From contig PUOB01000080.1 of assembly GCA_003551985.1 (NCBI GenBank), positions 1-7,701 of the forward strand: 7,701 bases of DNA. The letters are read 5' to 3'. The notes beneath the pieces were generated by a model. The model was given only the letters and a program-made list of their open reading frames with translations, had not been told where the DNA came from and made no database searches. The translations under genes and the position numbers were made by a program. Below, in pieces: positions 1-5,954 of the stretch; the first letter of the stretch is position 1, and the number at the start of each line of letters is the position of its first letter. This DNA comes from Desulfobacteraceae bacterium (lineage in GTDB: Bacteria; Desulfobacterota; Desulfobacteria; Desulfobacterales; Desulfosalsimonadaceae).

Positions 1-90
1 GGAAACCATCGACCTTGCGGCCTGGGATGCCTCGGGACAGGTTTTATACATCTTCCAGTTGCCTGCGATCATCGGGGTTCTGGCACCCAT
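1..90 (-). CDS. tpiA: Triosephosphate isomerase, N-terminal fragment (cut by window edge)
   Basis: Interconverts dihydroxyacetone phosphate and glyceraldehyde 3-phosphate in the cytoplasm (glycolysis and gluconeogenesis). Only the first 30 codons are present; the rest lies beyond position 1. The reading begins MGARTPMIAGNWKMYK, which contains the diagnostic TIM N-terminal motif AGNWKM (residues 9-14), with the substrate-binding Asn11 and catalytic Lys13 in place. The ATG (first base at 90) is preceded by AGGAG five bases upstream, which fixes the start. It lies 69 nt downstream of gap on the same strand, so the two are probably co-transcribed. In many bacteria pgk separates gap and tpiA; here it does not. 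The identification rests on the motif and context; only about an eighth of a normal ~250-residue protein is visible. Confidence 0.9.
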   Translation of the reverse strand, partial: MGARTPMIAGNWKMYKTCPEASQAARSMVS

Positions 91-95
91 ATGAA

Positions 96-100
96 CTCCT
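96..100 (-). promoter_or_regulatory. Shine-Dalgarno site of tpiA
   Basis: AGGAG on the minus strand, five bases before the ATG whose first base is position 90. This strong site supports calling the short edge fragment a real gene start rather than a chance frame. Confidence 0.75.
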
Positions 101-117
101 TTTACAAGTGGTTTTTT

Positions 118-142
118 GATGCGCTTCTTTCGTCAGCGCATC
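118..142 (-). other. Hairpin between gap and tpiA
   Basis: A perfect 8-bp inverted repeat, GATGCGCT at 118-125 and AGCGCATC at 135-142, with a 9-nt loop, lies 17 nt after the gap stop codon. On the transcribed (minus) strand the stem is followed by an A-run, not a T-run, so it is not a standard intrinsic terminator. A role in mRNA processing or stability, or in setting the gap/tpiA expression ratio, is inference. On the plus strand the T-run precedes the stem, so it does not terminate in that direction either. Confidence 0.5.
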
Positions 143-159
143 CCATGACCGATGACCGG

Positions 160-1161
160 TTATAATTGCTTGCCGATCATCACGGCGAGGTCAATCATCC
201 GCTCGGAATAGCCGGTTTCATTGTCGTACCAGGCAATGACCTTGGCCTGCCGGTCAACGGCGTATGTGACCCCTCCGTCAACAATGGAGGAAAGCGGGTT
301 GCCGTTGAAATCGATGGATACCAGCGGCTCCTCGCTGTAGCCCAGGATGCCGGACAATTCGTTTTTCGAGGCTTCCCGGAGCGCATTGTTGACGTCATCC
401 GCCGTAACGGATGTATCGAGCAGCGCAGTAAGGTCCACCAGGGAAACGTTGGGCGTGGGAACCCGTATGGCAAGGCCGTTCAGCTTGCCGTTCAGATCCG
501 GAAGTACCAGACCCACGGCCTTGGCGGCCCCGGTCGTGGTCGGGATCATGGACAGGGCCGCGCCCCTTGCCCGCCGGAGATCCTTGTGCGGGGCATCCAG
601 AAGCCGCTGGTCCCCCGTGTATGAGTGGACGGTGGTCATCAGTCCGGAGACGATGCCGAACGTCTCATGCAGGACCTTGGCCACCGGCGCAAGGCAGTTT
701 GTGGTGCACGAGGCATTGGAGATGATATGGTGCTCGTCTTTTTTATAGGTGTTCTCGTTGACGCCCATGACGATCGTGTGGTCGGGCCCCTTTGCAGGCG
801 CTGAAATAATGACCTTCCTGCATCCGGCGACGATATGTTTTGCCGCGCCGTCCCGGTCCGTGAAAAGGCCTGTGCATTCTGCCACGATATCGGCGCCGTA
901 TTCCCCCCATTTCAACTTTTCGGGATCCTTTTCAGCCAACACCGGGATGGCTTTTCCGTTTACTTCGATGGCGCTGTCTTTGGGGACGATATTTGCGTCC
1001 AACCGTCCGTGTACGGAATCATACGTCAACAGGTGGGCAAGGGTTGCCGGATCCATTATATCGTTTACGGCCACAACTTCTATATCAGGGCGCTTCAGGG
1101 CCGAACGAAACACAATCCTGCCGATCCTGCCCATGCCGTTTATGCCAAGTTTAACTGCCAT
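160..1161 (-). CDS. gap: Type I glyceraldehyde-3-phosphate dehydrogenase
   Basis: Oxidatively phosphorylates glyceraldehyde 3-phosphate to 1,3-bisphosphoglycerate with NAD(P), or runs the reverse in gluconeogenesis; cytoplasmic and usually a homotetramer. The 333-residue length is typical. The N-terminal Rossmann motif INGMGRIGR is at residues 7-15, with Asp34 at the position associated with NAD preference. The catalytic motif SNASCTTNCLAP (about 148-159) has nucleophile Cys152, and His179 in TTVHSYT is the general base. The C-terminal WYDNETGYS is also conserved. The ATG at 1161 has AGGAG seven bases upstream. It lies 77 nt after the PTS EIIA gene and 69 nt before tpiA. No convincing promoter was seen in the 77-nt gap, so it may be read from upstream or from a promoter I cannot recognise. 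All key residues appear intact. Confidence 0.97.
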   Translation of the reverse strand: MAVKLGINGMGRIGRIVFRSALKRPDIEVVAVNDIMDPATLAHLLTYDSVHGRLDANIVPKDSAIEVNGKAIPVLAEKDPEKLKWGEYGADIVAECTGLFTDRDGAAKHIVAGCRKVIISAPAKGPDHTIVMGVNENTYKKDEHHIISNASCTTNCLAPVAKVLHETFGIVSGLMTTVHSYTGDQRLLDAPHKDLRRARGAALSMIPTTTGAAKAVGLVLPDLNGKLNGLAIRVPTPNVSLVDLTALLDTSVTADDVNNALREASKNELSGILGYSEEPLVSIDFNGNPLSSIVDGGVTYAVDRQAKVIAWYDNETGYSERMIDLAVMIGKQL

Positions 1162-1168
1162 GCGTCTA

Positions 1169-1173
1169 CTCCT
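1169..1173 (-). promoter_or_regulatory. Shine-Dalgarno site of gap
   Basis: AGGAG on the minus strand with a 7-nt spacer to the gap ATG. It is one of the strongest ribosome-binding sites in the window, in keeping with a highly expressed glycolytic gene. Confidence 0.75.
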
Positions 1174-1222
1174 TTCAATGTTTTAAAGTATCGTCGTAGT
1201 AATCAAGTCTGCTCGTGGGCCG

Positions 1223-1237
1223 GAATCGCACCGATTC
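1223..1237 (-). other. Short hairpin after the EIIA stop
   Basis: A 6-bp stem (GAATCG / CGATTC, 3-nt loop) begins immediately after the EIIA stop codon in the 77-nt gap before gap. No T-run follows on the minus strand, so it is not a typical terminator. It may be incidental. Confidence 0.3.
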
Positions 1238-1238
1238 T

Positions 1239-1658
1239 TCAGGCCTCGCGCTTGTTCCCCTTGAGAATGTCGCTGGCCAGGGAAATGCTTTTTTTGCCAT
1301 AGGCTTCAATGGTTTTGGCCATTTCATGGAGATTCGACCCCTTGCTTCTCAGGTTGACCGACTTGATCAGCACGGGGAGGTTAACCCCGGATATGACCTC
1401 TACACGGCCTTCCTCAAGAAAGGAATAACTCAGGTTGGACGGCGTGCCGCCAAACATGTCGGTTAAAATGAGGATGCCCCTGTTGTGGTCAACCTGTTTG
1501 ATTCGATCCTGTATTTTCTGCCTGAGCGTGTTTATGTCCTGGGTTAAATCAATGGACACGGGCACGACCGCCTCGGGCGGTTCACCGAGGATTATCGCCG
1601 CAGTCTCGACCAGGCTGTCCCCGAGGTGACCGTGTGTCACGATAACAATACCAATCAT
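1239..1658 (-). CDS. PTS EIIA component, mannose (EIIA-Man) family
   Basis: Small cytoplasmic phosphocarrier of the mannose/fructose/sorbose PTS family, 139 residues, matching a single IIA domain. In ManX-type proteins the IIA domain takes a phosphate from HPr on a conserved histidine. Here MIGIVIVTHGHLGD puts that histidine at His9 in the THG motif, and the second signature LTDMFGGTPSN (about 65-75, with Asp67) is intact. There is no fused IIB domain, unlike E. coli ManX, and no IIB, IIC or IID gene in the window, so a regulatory or phosphorelay role is at least as likely as sugar uptake. Its start is 15 nt after the rapZ stop, with AAGGAT as ribosome-binding site, so co-transcription is likely. 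In enterobacteria the gene after rapZ is npr (an HPr); a mannose-type EIIA in this place is known to me from delta-proteobacterial loci. Partner proteins (HPr, EI, IIB) may lie elsewhere. Confidence 0.9.
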   Translation of the reverse strand: MIGIVIVTHGHLGDSLVETAAIILGEPPEAVVPVSIDLTQDINTLRQKIQDRIKQVDHNRGILILTDMFGGTPSNLSYSFLEEGRVEVISGVNLPVLIKSVNLRSKGSNLHEMAKTIEAYGKKSISLASDILKGNKREA

Positions 1659-1673
1659 AATTTTATCCTTGTC

Positions 1674-2543
1674 CTACAAATTAAGATCCACATCCCGGTG
1701 CGTCAAACGAACCGAGCGCCCCGGCCGGTTCACGTGGCCATAAAGCGAATCGGCAATGACAACACTCCGGTGATAACCGCCGGTACACCCTATGGCAATC
1801 GTGAGATAGGCCTTGCCCTCCTTTTCGTAGAGCGGAATCAAAAAGTCAACCAAATCATAAAATTTTTCCAAAAAATGAACTGTGATCCATGCGGACAGCA
1901 CATGCTGTTTTACCGTCTCGTTTCTGCCGTCCAGGGATTTTAAGTGTTCAATAAAAAAAGGGTTGGGAATAAACCGGACATCCATAACCAGGTCCGCTTC
2001 ATGGGGTGTGCCGTGTTTGAATCCGAATGACATGATATGGGTCTGCATCGACGTTGAATCGATACAATTTTCAACCAGCTTGAAAATGACCGATTTGAGC
2101 TCATGGACGTTGAAATGGGACGTATTGATGATATGGTCGGCAAGCAGCCGGATGGGCCGCAGATGGTCAATTTCGGAACGGATCCCATCCATGAGGGATT
2201 GGTCCTGGCCCAGGGGGTGGTGCCGCCGGGTCTGGCTGTATCGCCTGAGGATAACGGTTTCCTCCGCCTCCAAAAACAATATTTCGATATTGTATCCTTT
2301 TTTTTTAAGACCTGAAAAAATTTCCGGAAAGGACGCCAAAAACCCTTTTTCCCGCAAATCCATTACAAAACCGATCCCCTTTATCCGTTCATCGGTTTCC
2401 GCAGGCATCTCCAAAAACTTGGGAAGCAATTTGACCGGCATGTTGTCCACGCAATACAAGCCCGCATCCTCCAGGGCGGCCAGGGCAACGCTTTTGCCGG
2501 ATCCGGAAAGACCCGTAATAATGAATATCTTAATGTTTTTCAT
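1674..2543 (-). CDS. rapZ: RapZ / YvcJ family nucleotide-binding protein
   Basis: In E. coli RapZ binds the sRNAs GlmY and GlmZ and guides RNase E to GlmZ, which sets glucosamine-6-phosphate synthase levels for envelope synthesis; outside enterobacteria the family binds nucleotides but its target is less clear. The 289 residues match the family. Walker A GLSGSGKS is at residues 11-18, followed by the family motifs VDNMP (32-36), VMDLR (60-64) and RYSQTRRHHPL (101-111). The C-terminal domain carries SFGFKHGTP (172-180), DVRFIPNP (188-195) and CTGGYHRSV (253-261). The tail VNRPGRSVRLTHRDVDL is basic, but it is not the lysine-rich RNA-binding tail of E. coli RapZ, so the GlmZ-type function should not be assumed. 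It follows ptsN by 24 nt and precedes the EIIA-Man gene by 15 nt, the conserved ptsN-rapZ pairing. The ATG at 2543 has only a modest GGAAAT upstream. Confidence 0.96.
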   Translation of the reverse strand: MKNIKIFIITGLSGSGKSVALAALEDAGLYCVDNMPVKLLPKFLEMPAETDERIKGIGFVMDLREKGFLASFPEIFSGLKKKGYNIEILFLEAEETVILRRYSQTRRHHPLGQDQSLMDGIRSEIDHLRPIRLLADHIINTSHFNVHELKSVIFKLVENCIDSTSMQTHIMSFGFKHGTPHEADLVMDVRFIPNPFFIEHLKSLDGRNETVKQHVLSAWITVHFLEKFYDLVDFLIPLYEKEGKAYLTIAIGCTGGYHRSVVIADSLYGHVNRPGRSVRLTHRDVDLNL

Positions 2544-2567
2544 GGATCATTTCCATTAAGCGGGGTT

Positions 2568-3026
2568 TCAGTCAGAATTGTCCGCTTCCGATATAATACG
2601 GATCACCGCCTCGGCATCCGGGGCGTTTGCCAGGTCGGCCTTGAATTGGTGAGATTTTAAAAGCCTGGATATTCTGGCGAGAAGCATAAGGTGCAGGCCT
2701 GTGGTGTCGTCAGGGGACAGCAAAAGAAAAAAAAGGTGCGCGGGTTTGCCGTCCATGGCATCAAAGTTCACGCCGCGGCGGCTCAACCCGAATCCGGCAA
2801 CGAGCTGTTCAAGCCCGGGGACTTTCCCGTGGGGAATGCCGACCCCGCCGCCGATGCCGGTGCTGCCGAGACGTTCACGCTCGATCAGGACCCGCGTGAT
2901 CGTTGCATGATCCATTCCTGTAAAATTGGCTGCCGGCAGGGAAAGTTCGTCAATAACCCCTTTCTTGTCGACGGCCTTAAGATCGGGCAAAATGGTTTCT
3001 TTGTGCAGATAATCCAAAACTCTCAT
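2568..3026 (-). CDS. ptsN: Nitrogen-PTS EIIA protein (EIIA-Ntr)
   Basis: Phosphoacceptor of the regulatory PTS-Ntr chain (EI-Ntr, NPr, EIIA-Ntr). It transports no sugar; in studied bacteria its phosphorylation state affects K+ transport, nitrogen and envelope stress responses. The 152 residues form a single fructose-type IIA domain (PTS_EIIA_2). The active-site region GIGGGVGIPHGKV (57-69) places the phosphorylated histidine at His66, equivalent to His73 of E. coli PtsN. ERERLGSTGIGGG and the later LHLMLLARISRLL segment also fit the family. It begins just below the intergenic repeat and is followed by rapZ after 24 nt. The upstream GGAAAAG is a weak ribosome-binding site, and I saw no clear promoter in 3027-3086. 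The repeat separates it from hpf, so it may be transcribed partly independently of the rpoN block. Confidence 0.95.
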   Translation of the reverse strand: MRVLDYLHKETILPDLKAVDKKGVIDELSLPAANFTGMDHATITRVLIERERLGSTGIGGGVGIPHGKVPGLEQLVAGFGLSRRGVNFDAMDGKPAHLFFLLLSPDDTTGLHLMLLARISRLLKSHQFKADLANAPDAEAVIRIISEADNSD

Positions 3027-3086
3027 CGGTGTTCACTTTTCCGGTCCTGCGCCGGTTATGTCGATAGTGTGACAGGATCATGGTTT

Positions 3087-3252
3087 GACGGCTTCGTAAA
3101 AAGTCCAATATCTGCGTTACGCACAATTTTTCAGAATTTCACGTACGCTTAATCGGGCGAAAGATTTTTCGCCCCTACACGAAGAGGTTGCGCAAGCCTT
3201 GATCCTGGACTTTTTTCAAAGCCGCCTGAAACCGACTTTTTACGAAGCGGTC
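3087..3252. repeat. Palindromic intergenic repeat, copy A (MITE-like)
   Basis: This 166-nt element fills most of the hpf-ptsN gap. Its ends are 19-nt terminal inverted repeats: GACGGCTTCGTAAAAAGTC at 3087-3105 and the complement of GACCGCTTCGTAAAAAGTC at 3234-3252 (18 of 19 match). A second, looser copy of the same terminal motif sits just inside the right end (3204-3226), so that end is doubled. No coding capacity is apparent. The right end is only 4 nt from the hpf stop. A related copy is found at 7618-7701 in the opposite orientation. In RNA the ends could pair into a long stem and act as a transcription or processing boundary between hpf and ptsN (inference). Its style resembles dispersed repeats I associate with Desulfobacterota genomes, which I cannot verify here. 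Confidence 0.85.
3155..3174. repeat. Perfect inner palindrome within repeat copy A
   Basis: GGGCGAAA (3155-3162) and TTTCGCCC (3167-3174) form a perfect 8-bp stem with a 4-nt loop. No T-run follows on either strand, so it is not a standard terminator. It lies inside a stretch of about 51 nt that copy B lacks. Confidence 0.75.
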
Positions 3253-3256
3253 CATT

Positions 3257-3793
3257 TCAGAGGGGTTCTATAAGACCCAGACCGCCGTTTTTTCTGCGAT
3301 AAATGACATTCACCTGGTTTGTCCGGGAATTGGTGAACACGAGAAAATTGTCCTCGGTCAATTCAAGCTGCATGCCGGCCTCTTCGATATCCATGGGCTT
3401 GTAGTCGATGCTTTCAATCCGGATTTCCGGCATATCCGGTGCGGCTTCAGCCGTCGGGTTCATGTCCGGGTTCATCTCCCTTACTGAGTCCGCGCCCTTG
3501 TTCGGCCGGTGGTTTTTGATTTTCTCTTTTTGCTTTTTCAGTTGTTTTTCCAGTTTATCCAGGGCCAGGTCGATGGACGAATACATGTCACTTGCTTTTT
3601 CACGGCAAACAATGTTTAAACGGTCCCCTTTAAGACGGATTTCCGTGTAGTGGCGAATCTTTTCAACACTCAGGACAACCTGGGCCTCCGCGGGATTATC
3701 CAGGAGTTTGTCCATCCGGTCGAGTTTACTGGTGACGTAGTCTTTGAGCTGATCGGAGGGGTCGATGTTTTTAAACGTTACCGAGGTTTGCAT
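3257..3793 (-). CDS. hpf: Long-form ribosome hibernation promoting factor
   Basis: Binds the 30S decoding region and, in its long form, dimerises 70S ribosomes into translationally silent 100S particles in stationary phase or stress. The 178-residue length distinguishes it from the short (~95 aa) HPF found beside rpoN in E. coli. The N-terminal S30AE domain spans about 1-97 (QTSVTFKNIDPSDQLKDYV at its start, basic LEKQLKKQKEKIKNHR at its end). A proline-, methionine- and acid-rich linker follows (about 98-122). The C-terminal dimerisation domain is about 123-178 (EDNFLVFTNSRTNQVNVIYRRKNGGLGLIEP). The start is fixed by AAGGAGG nine bases upstream, which overlaps the rpoN stop codon, so the two genes are probably translationally coupled. 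A palindromic repeat follows 4 nt after the stop. Confidence 0.96.
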   Translation of the reverse strand: MQTSVTFKNIDPSDQLKDYVTSKLDRMDKLLDNPAEAQVVLSVEKIRHYTEIRLKGDRLNIVCREKASDMYSSIDLALDKLEKQLKKQKEKIKNHRPNKGADSVREMNPDMNPTAEAAPDMPEIRIESIDYKPMDIEEAGMQLELTEDNFLVFTNSRTNQVNVIYRRKNGGLGLIEPL

Positions 3794-3802
3794 AAGTCCC
3801 TG

Positions 3803-3808
3803 CCTCCT
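3803..3808 (-). promoter_or_regulatory. Shine-Dalgarno site of hpf, overlapping the rpoN stop
   Basis: AGGAGG on the minus strand shares a base with the rpoN stop codon (TAAGGAGG) and has a 9-nt spacer to the hpf ATG. This near-perfect site suggests high hpf translation and re-initiation after rpoN. Confidence 0.75.
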
Positions 3809-5229
3809 TATAGTTGTTTTCGTTTGCTCGATGGCAGTATCCCCATCGCTTCCCTGTACTTGGCGATTGTGCGCCTGGCTATCCGGATACCGGCTTTTTC
3901 CAGGAGAACCGCTATTTTCTGGTCGCTGTAAGGTTTTTTGGGGTCTTCACATGAAACGAAGCCCCTGATTTTTTCCTGCACCGATGCCGATGCAATGGTT
4001 TCACCGTTGCACCGGTTAATTGAGCTGTTGAAAAAAAATTTAAGCTCGAAAATGCCGTGGGGCGTATGGGCGTACTTGTTTGTCGTCACCCGGCTGATGG
4101 TTGATTCATGCATGTCGATGTCCTCCGCCACATTCCGCAGGACCATGGGTTTTAAATGGGCGATGCCTTTGTCGAAGAAATCCCGCTGGAATTTGACAAT
4201 GCTGGTCATTACATTGAATATGGTTTTTTTTCGCTGTTGAATACTTTTGATAAGCCATTCCGCGGAACGAAGGCGATCCTTGAGATAGGCGCGTGCTTCC
4301 GGCGTTATCTCTCCCCCTTTCCGCACGGCGTTTCTGTAGTAGGAATTGACATGCAGCTGGGGGATGTCATCGTCGTTCATGTAAACAATATAATCATCCC
4401 CTTCTTTTTGCACATACACATCCGGCGTAATATAAATCTGATCATCTTCGCCATGCCGGTCGCCGGGGCGCGGGTCCAGCGTGCGAATCAGTTCGACGGC
4501 CGCGACGATAGCGTTGACATCCGTCTTCAGGGTTTTGGCAATGAGGGCATAGCGTTTGCTTTCAAGATCCTTCAAGTGGTTGGATATCAGTGCGGTGACC
4601 AGCGGTGAATCAATGCCAAGCAGACGGGCCTGGATCAAAAGCGATTCGGAAAGGTTTCGTGCGCATATGCCGGGCGGGTCGAACGATTGCATCCGCAAAA
4701 GAACCTCTTCGATTTTTTCGACTGGCTCCCCGGCATTTGCGGCGATGTTTTCCAGACTATCGTCAACAAATCCGAATTTGTTTAAATTGCCGATAATAAT
4801 GCACCCGATCATCTCTTCCGCGGGGGTCGGCTGAGACATCAGCAATTGCCACCGCAGGTGATCGGCCAGGTTGGTTTTGCTGGCTGTGAATGCTTCGTAA
4901 TTGGGTGCTTCCCGGCTTTCCGATTCATAGTGCACTTTGCCGGTCGAGCTGTATTCATCCATGTAATGGTGCCAGTCGAGACGCTCGTCGAAGGTCTCGT
5001 CCATGGAAACCTCCCGGGCAGACAAGTCATCGGTCGTATCCACCGGCACGTCTTCTGTGGGCTCCTCGTTTTCCGTTTCCTCGAGGGTCGGGTTGTTTTC
5101 CATCTCCTGTTGGACCATTTCCACGAGCTCCAGCCGGGACAGCTGTAGCAGTTTGATCGCCATCTGGAGCTGCGGTGTCATGACCAGCTGTTGCTGGAGC
5201 TTCAGGTTTTGTTGAAGTTCAAAGGCCAT
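3808..5229 (-). CDS. rpoN: RNA polymerase sigma-54 factor
   Basis: Sigma-54 directs RNA polymerase to -24/-12 promoters (GG and GC elements) and needs AAA+ activators to open the complex; typical targets include nitrogen and carbon uptake, motility and envelope genes. The 473 residues carry all regions. Region I (about 1-50) is glutamine- and leucine-rich (LQQNLKLQQQLVMTPQLQMAIKLLQLSRLEL) and is the activator-contact segment. An acidic region II (about 51-110) follows, then the core-binding domain (about 115-300). The helix-turn-helix is about 362-384 (VLRNVAEDIDMHESTISRVTTNKY). The diagnostic RpoN box ARRTIAKYRE is at 451-460. The ATG is 2 nt after the lptB stop, with no clear Shine-Dalgarno sequence, so translation is probably coupled to lptB. 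It lies in the classical lptB-rpoN-hpf order. Confidence 0.98.
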   Translation of the reverse strand: MAFELQQNLKLQQQLVMTPQLQMAIKLLQLSRLELVEMVQQEMENNPTLEETENEEPTEDVPVDTTDDLSAREVSMDETFDERLDWHHYMDEYSSTGKVHYESESREAPNYEAFTASKTNLADHLRWQLLMSQPTPAEEMIGCIIIGNLNKFGFVDDSLENIAANAGEPVEKIEEVLLRMQSFDPPGICARNLSESLLIQARLLGIDSPLVTALISNHLKDLESKRYALIAKTLKTDVNAIVAAVELIRTLDPRPGDRHGEDDQIYITPDVYVQKEGDDYIVYMNDDDIPQLHVNSYYRNAVRKGGEITPEARAYLKDRLRSAEWLIKSIQQRKKTIFNVMTSIVKFQRDFFDKGIAHLKPMVLRNVAEDIDMHESTISRVTTNKYAHTPHGIFELKFFFNSSINRCNGETIASASVQEKIRGFVSCEDPKKPYSDQKIAVLLEKAGIRIARRTIAKYREAMGILPSSKRKQL

Positions 5230-5231
5230 AT

Positions 5232-5954
5232 TCAGAGTGTAAACCGGTTTCCAAGGTAAATTTCACGGGCGGTGGGACTGTTTGCAATCTTTTCGGGCGT
5301 CCCGGATTCAATCACCTGCCCGTTGTTCAGTATGTATGCCTTGTTGCAGACGCCAAGGGTCTCCCGGACGTTATGATCGGAAATAAGTACGCCGATACCG
5401 CGTTTTGCAAGGTGAAAAATGATGTTTTGTATATCGATCACCGCAAGCGGATCAATGCCGGCAAACGGTTCATCGAGCAGTATAAATGCCGGATCCGTTG
5501 CAAGTGCGCGGCTGATCTCGAGCCGGCGCCTTTCGCCGCCGGACAATACGGCGGCCTTGCGGTCCTTGAGGTGGGCGATGCCCAACTCTTCAAGCAGCGA
5601 ATCGGCCTTTTCGGCCTGTTCGGTCCGTGAAACCGGAAGGGTTTCAATGATTGTCATGAGGTTTTGCCAAACACTCAGTTTTTTAAAAACCGATGCCTCC
5701 TGCGGCAGGTATCCGACCCCTTTTCGGGCACGCAAATACATTGGAAAGTCGGTAATCTCCTCGTCATCCAGAAAAACGCCGCCGTCTTCGGGCCGGATCA
5801 TGCCGACGGTTATGTAAAACGTCGTGGTTTTTCCGGCGCCGTTCGGCCCTAAAAGCCCGACGACCTCGCCGCTTTCGATCTGGAGGCGGACGCCGTCCAC
5901 AACTCTTTTTTTCTGGTATATTTTGACCAGGTTCTTAAGTGAGAGTATCGTCAT
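5232..5954 (-). CDS. lptB: LPS export ABC transporter ATPase
   Basis: Cytoplasmic ATPase dimer that, with LptF and LptG, extracts LPS from the inner membrane and drives it along the LptC-LptA bridge. The 240 residues are the family length. Walker A GPNGAGKTT is at 36-44, the Q-loop glutamine at 85 (LPQEASVF), the signature LSGGE at 137-141, Walker B ILLDEP at 158-163 with catalytic Glu162, and the H-loop His194 in SDHNVRET. LPQEASVFKKLSVWQNL and DHNVRETL distinguish LptB from generic branched-chain amino-acid ATPases. Its ATG overlaps the lptA stop by ATGA, and its stop is 2 nt before rpoN. The membrane partners lptF and lptG are not in this window. Confidence 0.98.
   Translation of the reverse strand: MTILSLKNLVKIYQKKRVVDGVRLQIESGEVVGLLGPNGAGKTTTFYITVGMIRPEDGGVFLDDEEITDFPMYLRARKGVGYLPQEASVFKKLSVWQNLMTIIETLPVSRTEQAEKADSLLEELGIAHLKDRKAAVLSGGERRRLEISRALATDPAFILLDEPFAGIDPLAVIDIQNIIFHLAKRGIGVLISDHNVRETLGVCNKAYILNNGQVIESGTPEKIANSPTAREIYLGNRFTL

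Noticed and set aside
2..94. Open plus-strand frame from the left edge ending in TGA at 92-94.
   Set aside because: The opposite strand reads a clear TpiA N-terminus with AGNWKM and a good ribosome-binding site, so this frame is a shadow.
118..142. Intrinsic terminator for gap.
   Set aside because: A stem is present, but the minus-strand continuation is an A-run; the T-run lies on the wrong side for either direction.
166..624. Plus-strand frame of 152 codons antisense to gap.
   Set aside because: It lies entirely inside the conserved GAPDH gene and looks like a complementary-strand shadow with no family motif.
1273..1290. Possible sigma-54 -24/-12 pattern on the plus strand (CTGGCCAGGGAAATGCT).
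   Set aside because: The GG/GC spacing fits, but the TTGC element is degenerate, it lies inside the EIIA coding region and it points away from all genes.
1882..2559. Plus-strand frame of 225 codons antisense to rapZ.
   Set aside because: RapZ on the other strand has all family motifs; the antisense product is low-complexity in pattern and unrecognisable.
3087..3252. CRISPR-like or tRNA-like structure in the hpf-ptsN gap.
   Set aside because: There are no regularly spaced repeats and no cloverleaf; the structure is explained by terminal inverted repeats plus one inner palindrome.
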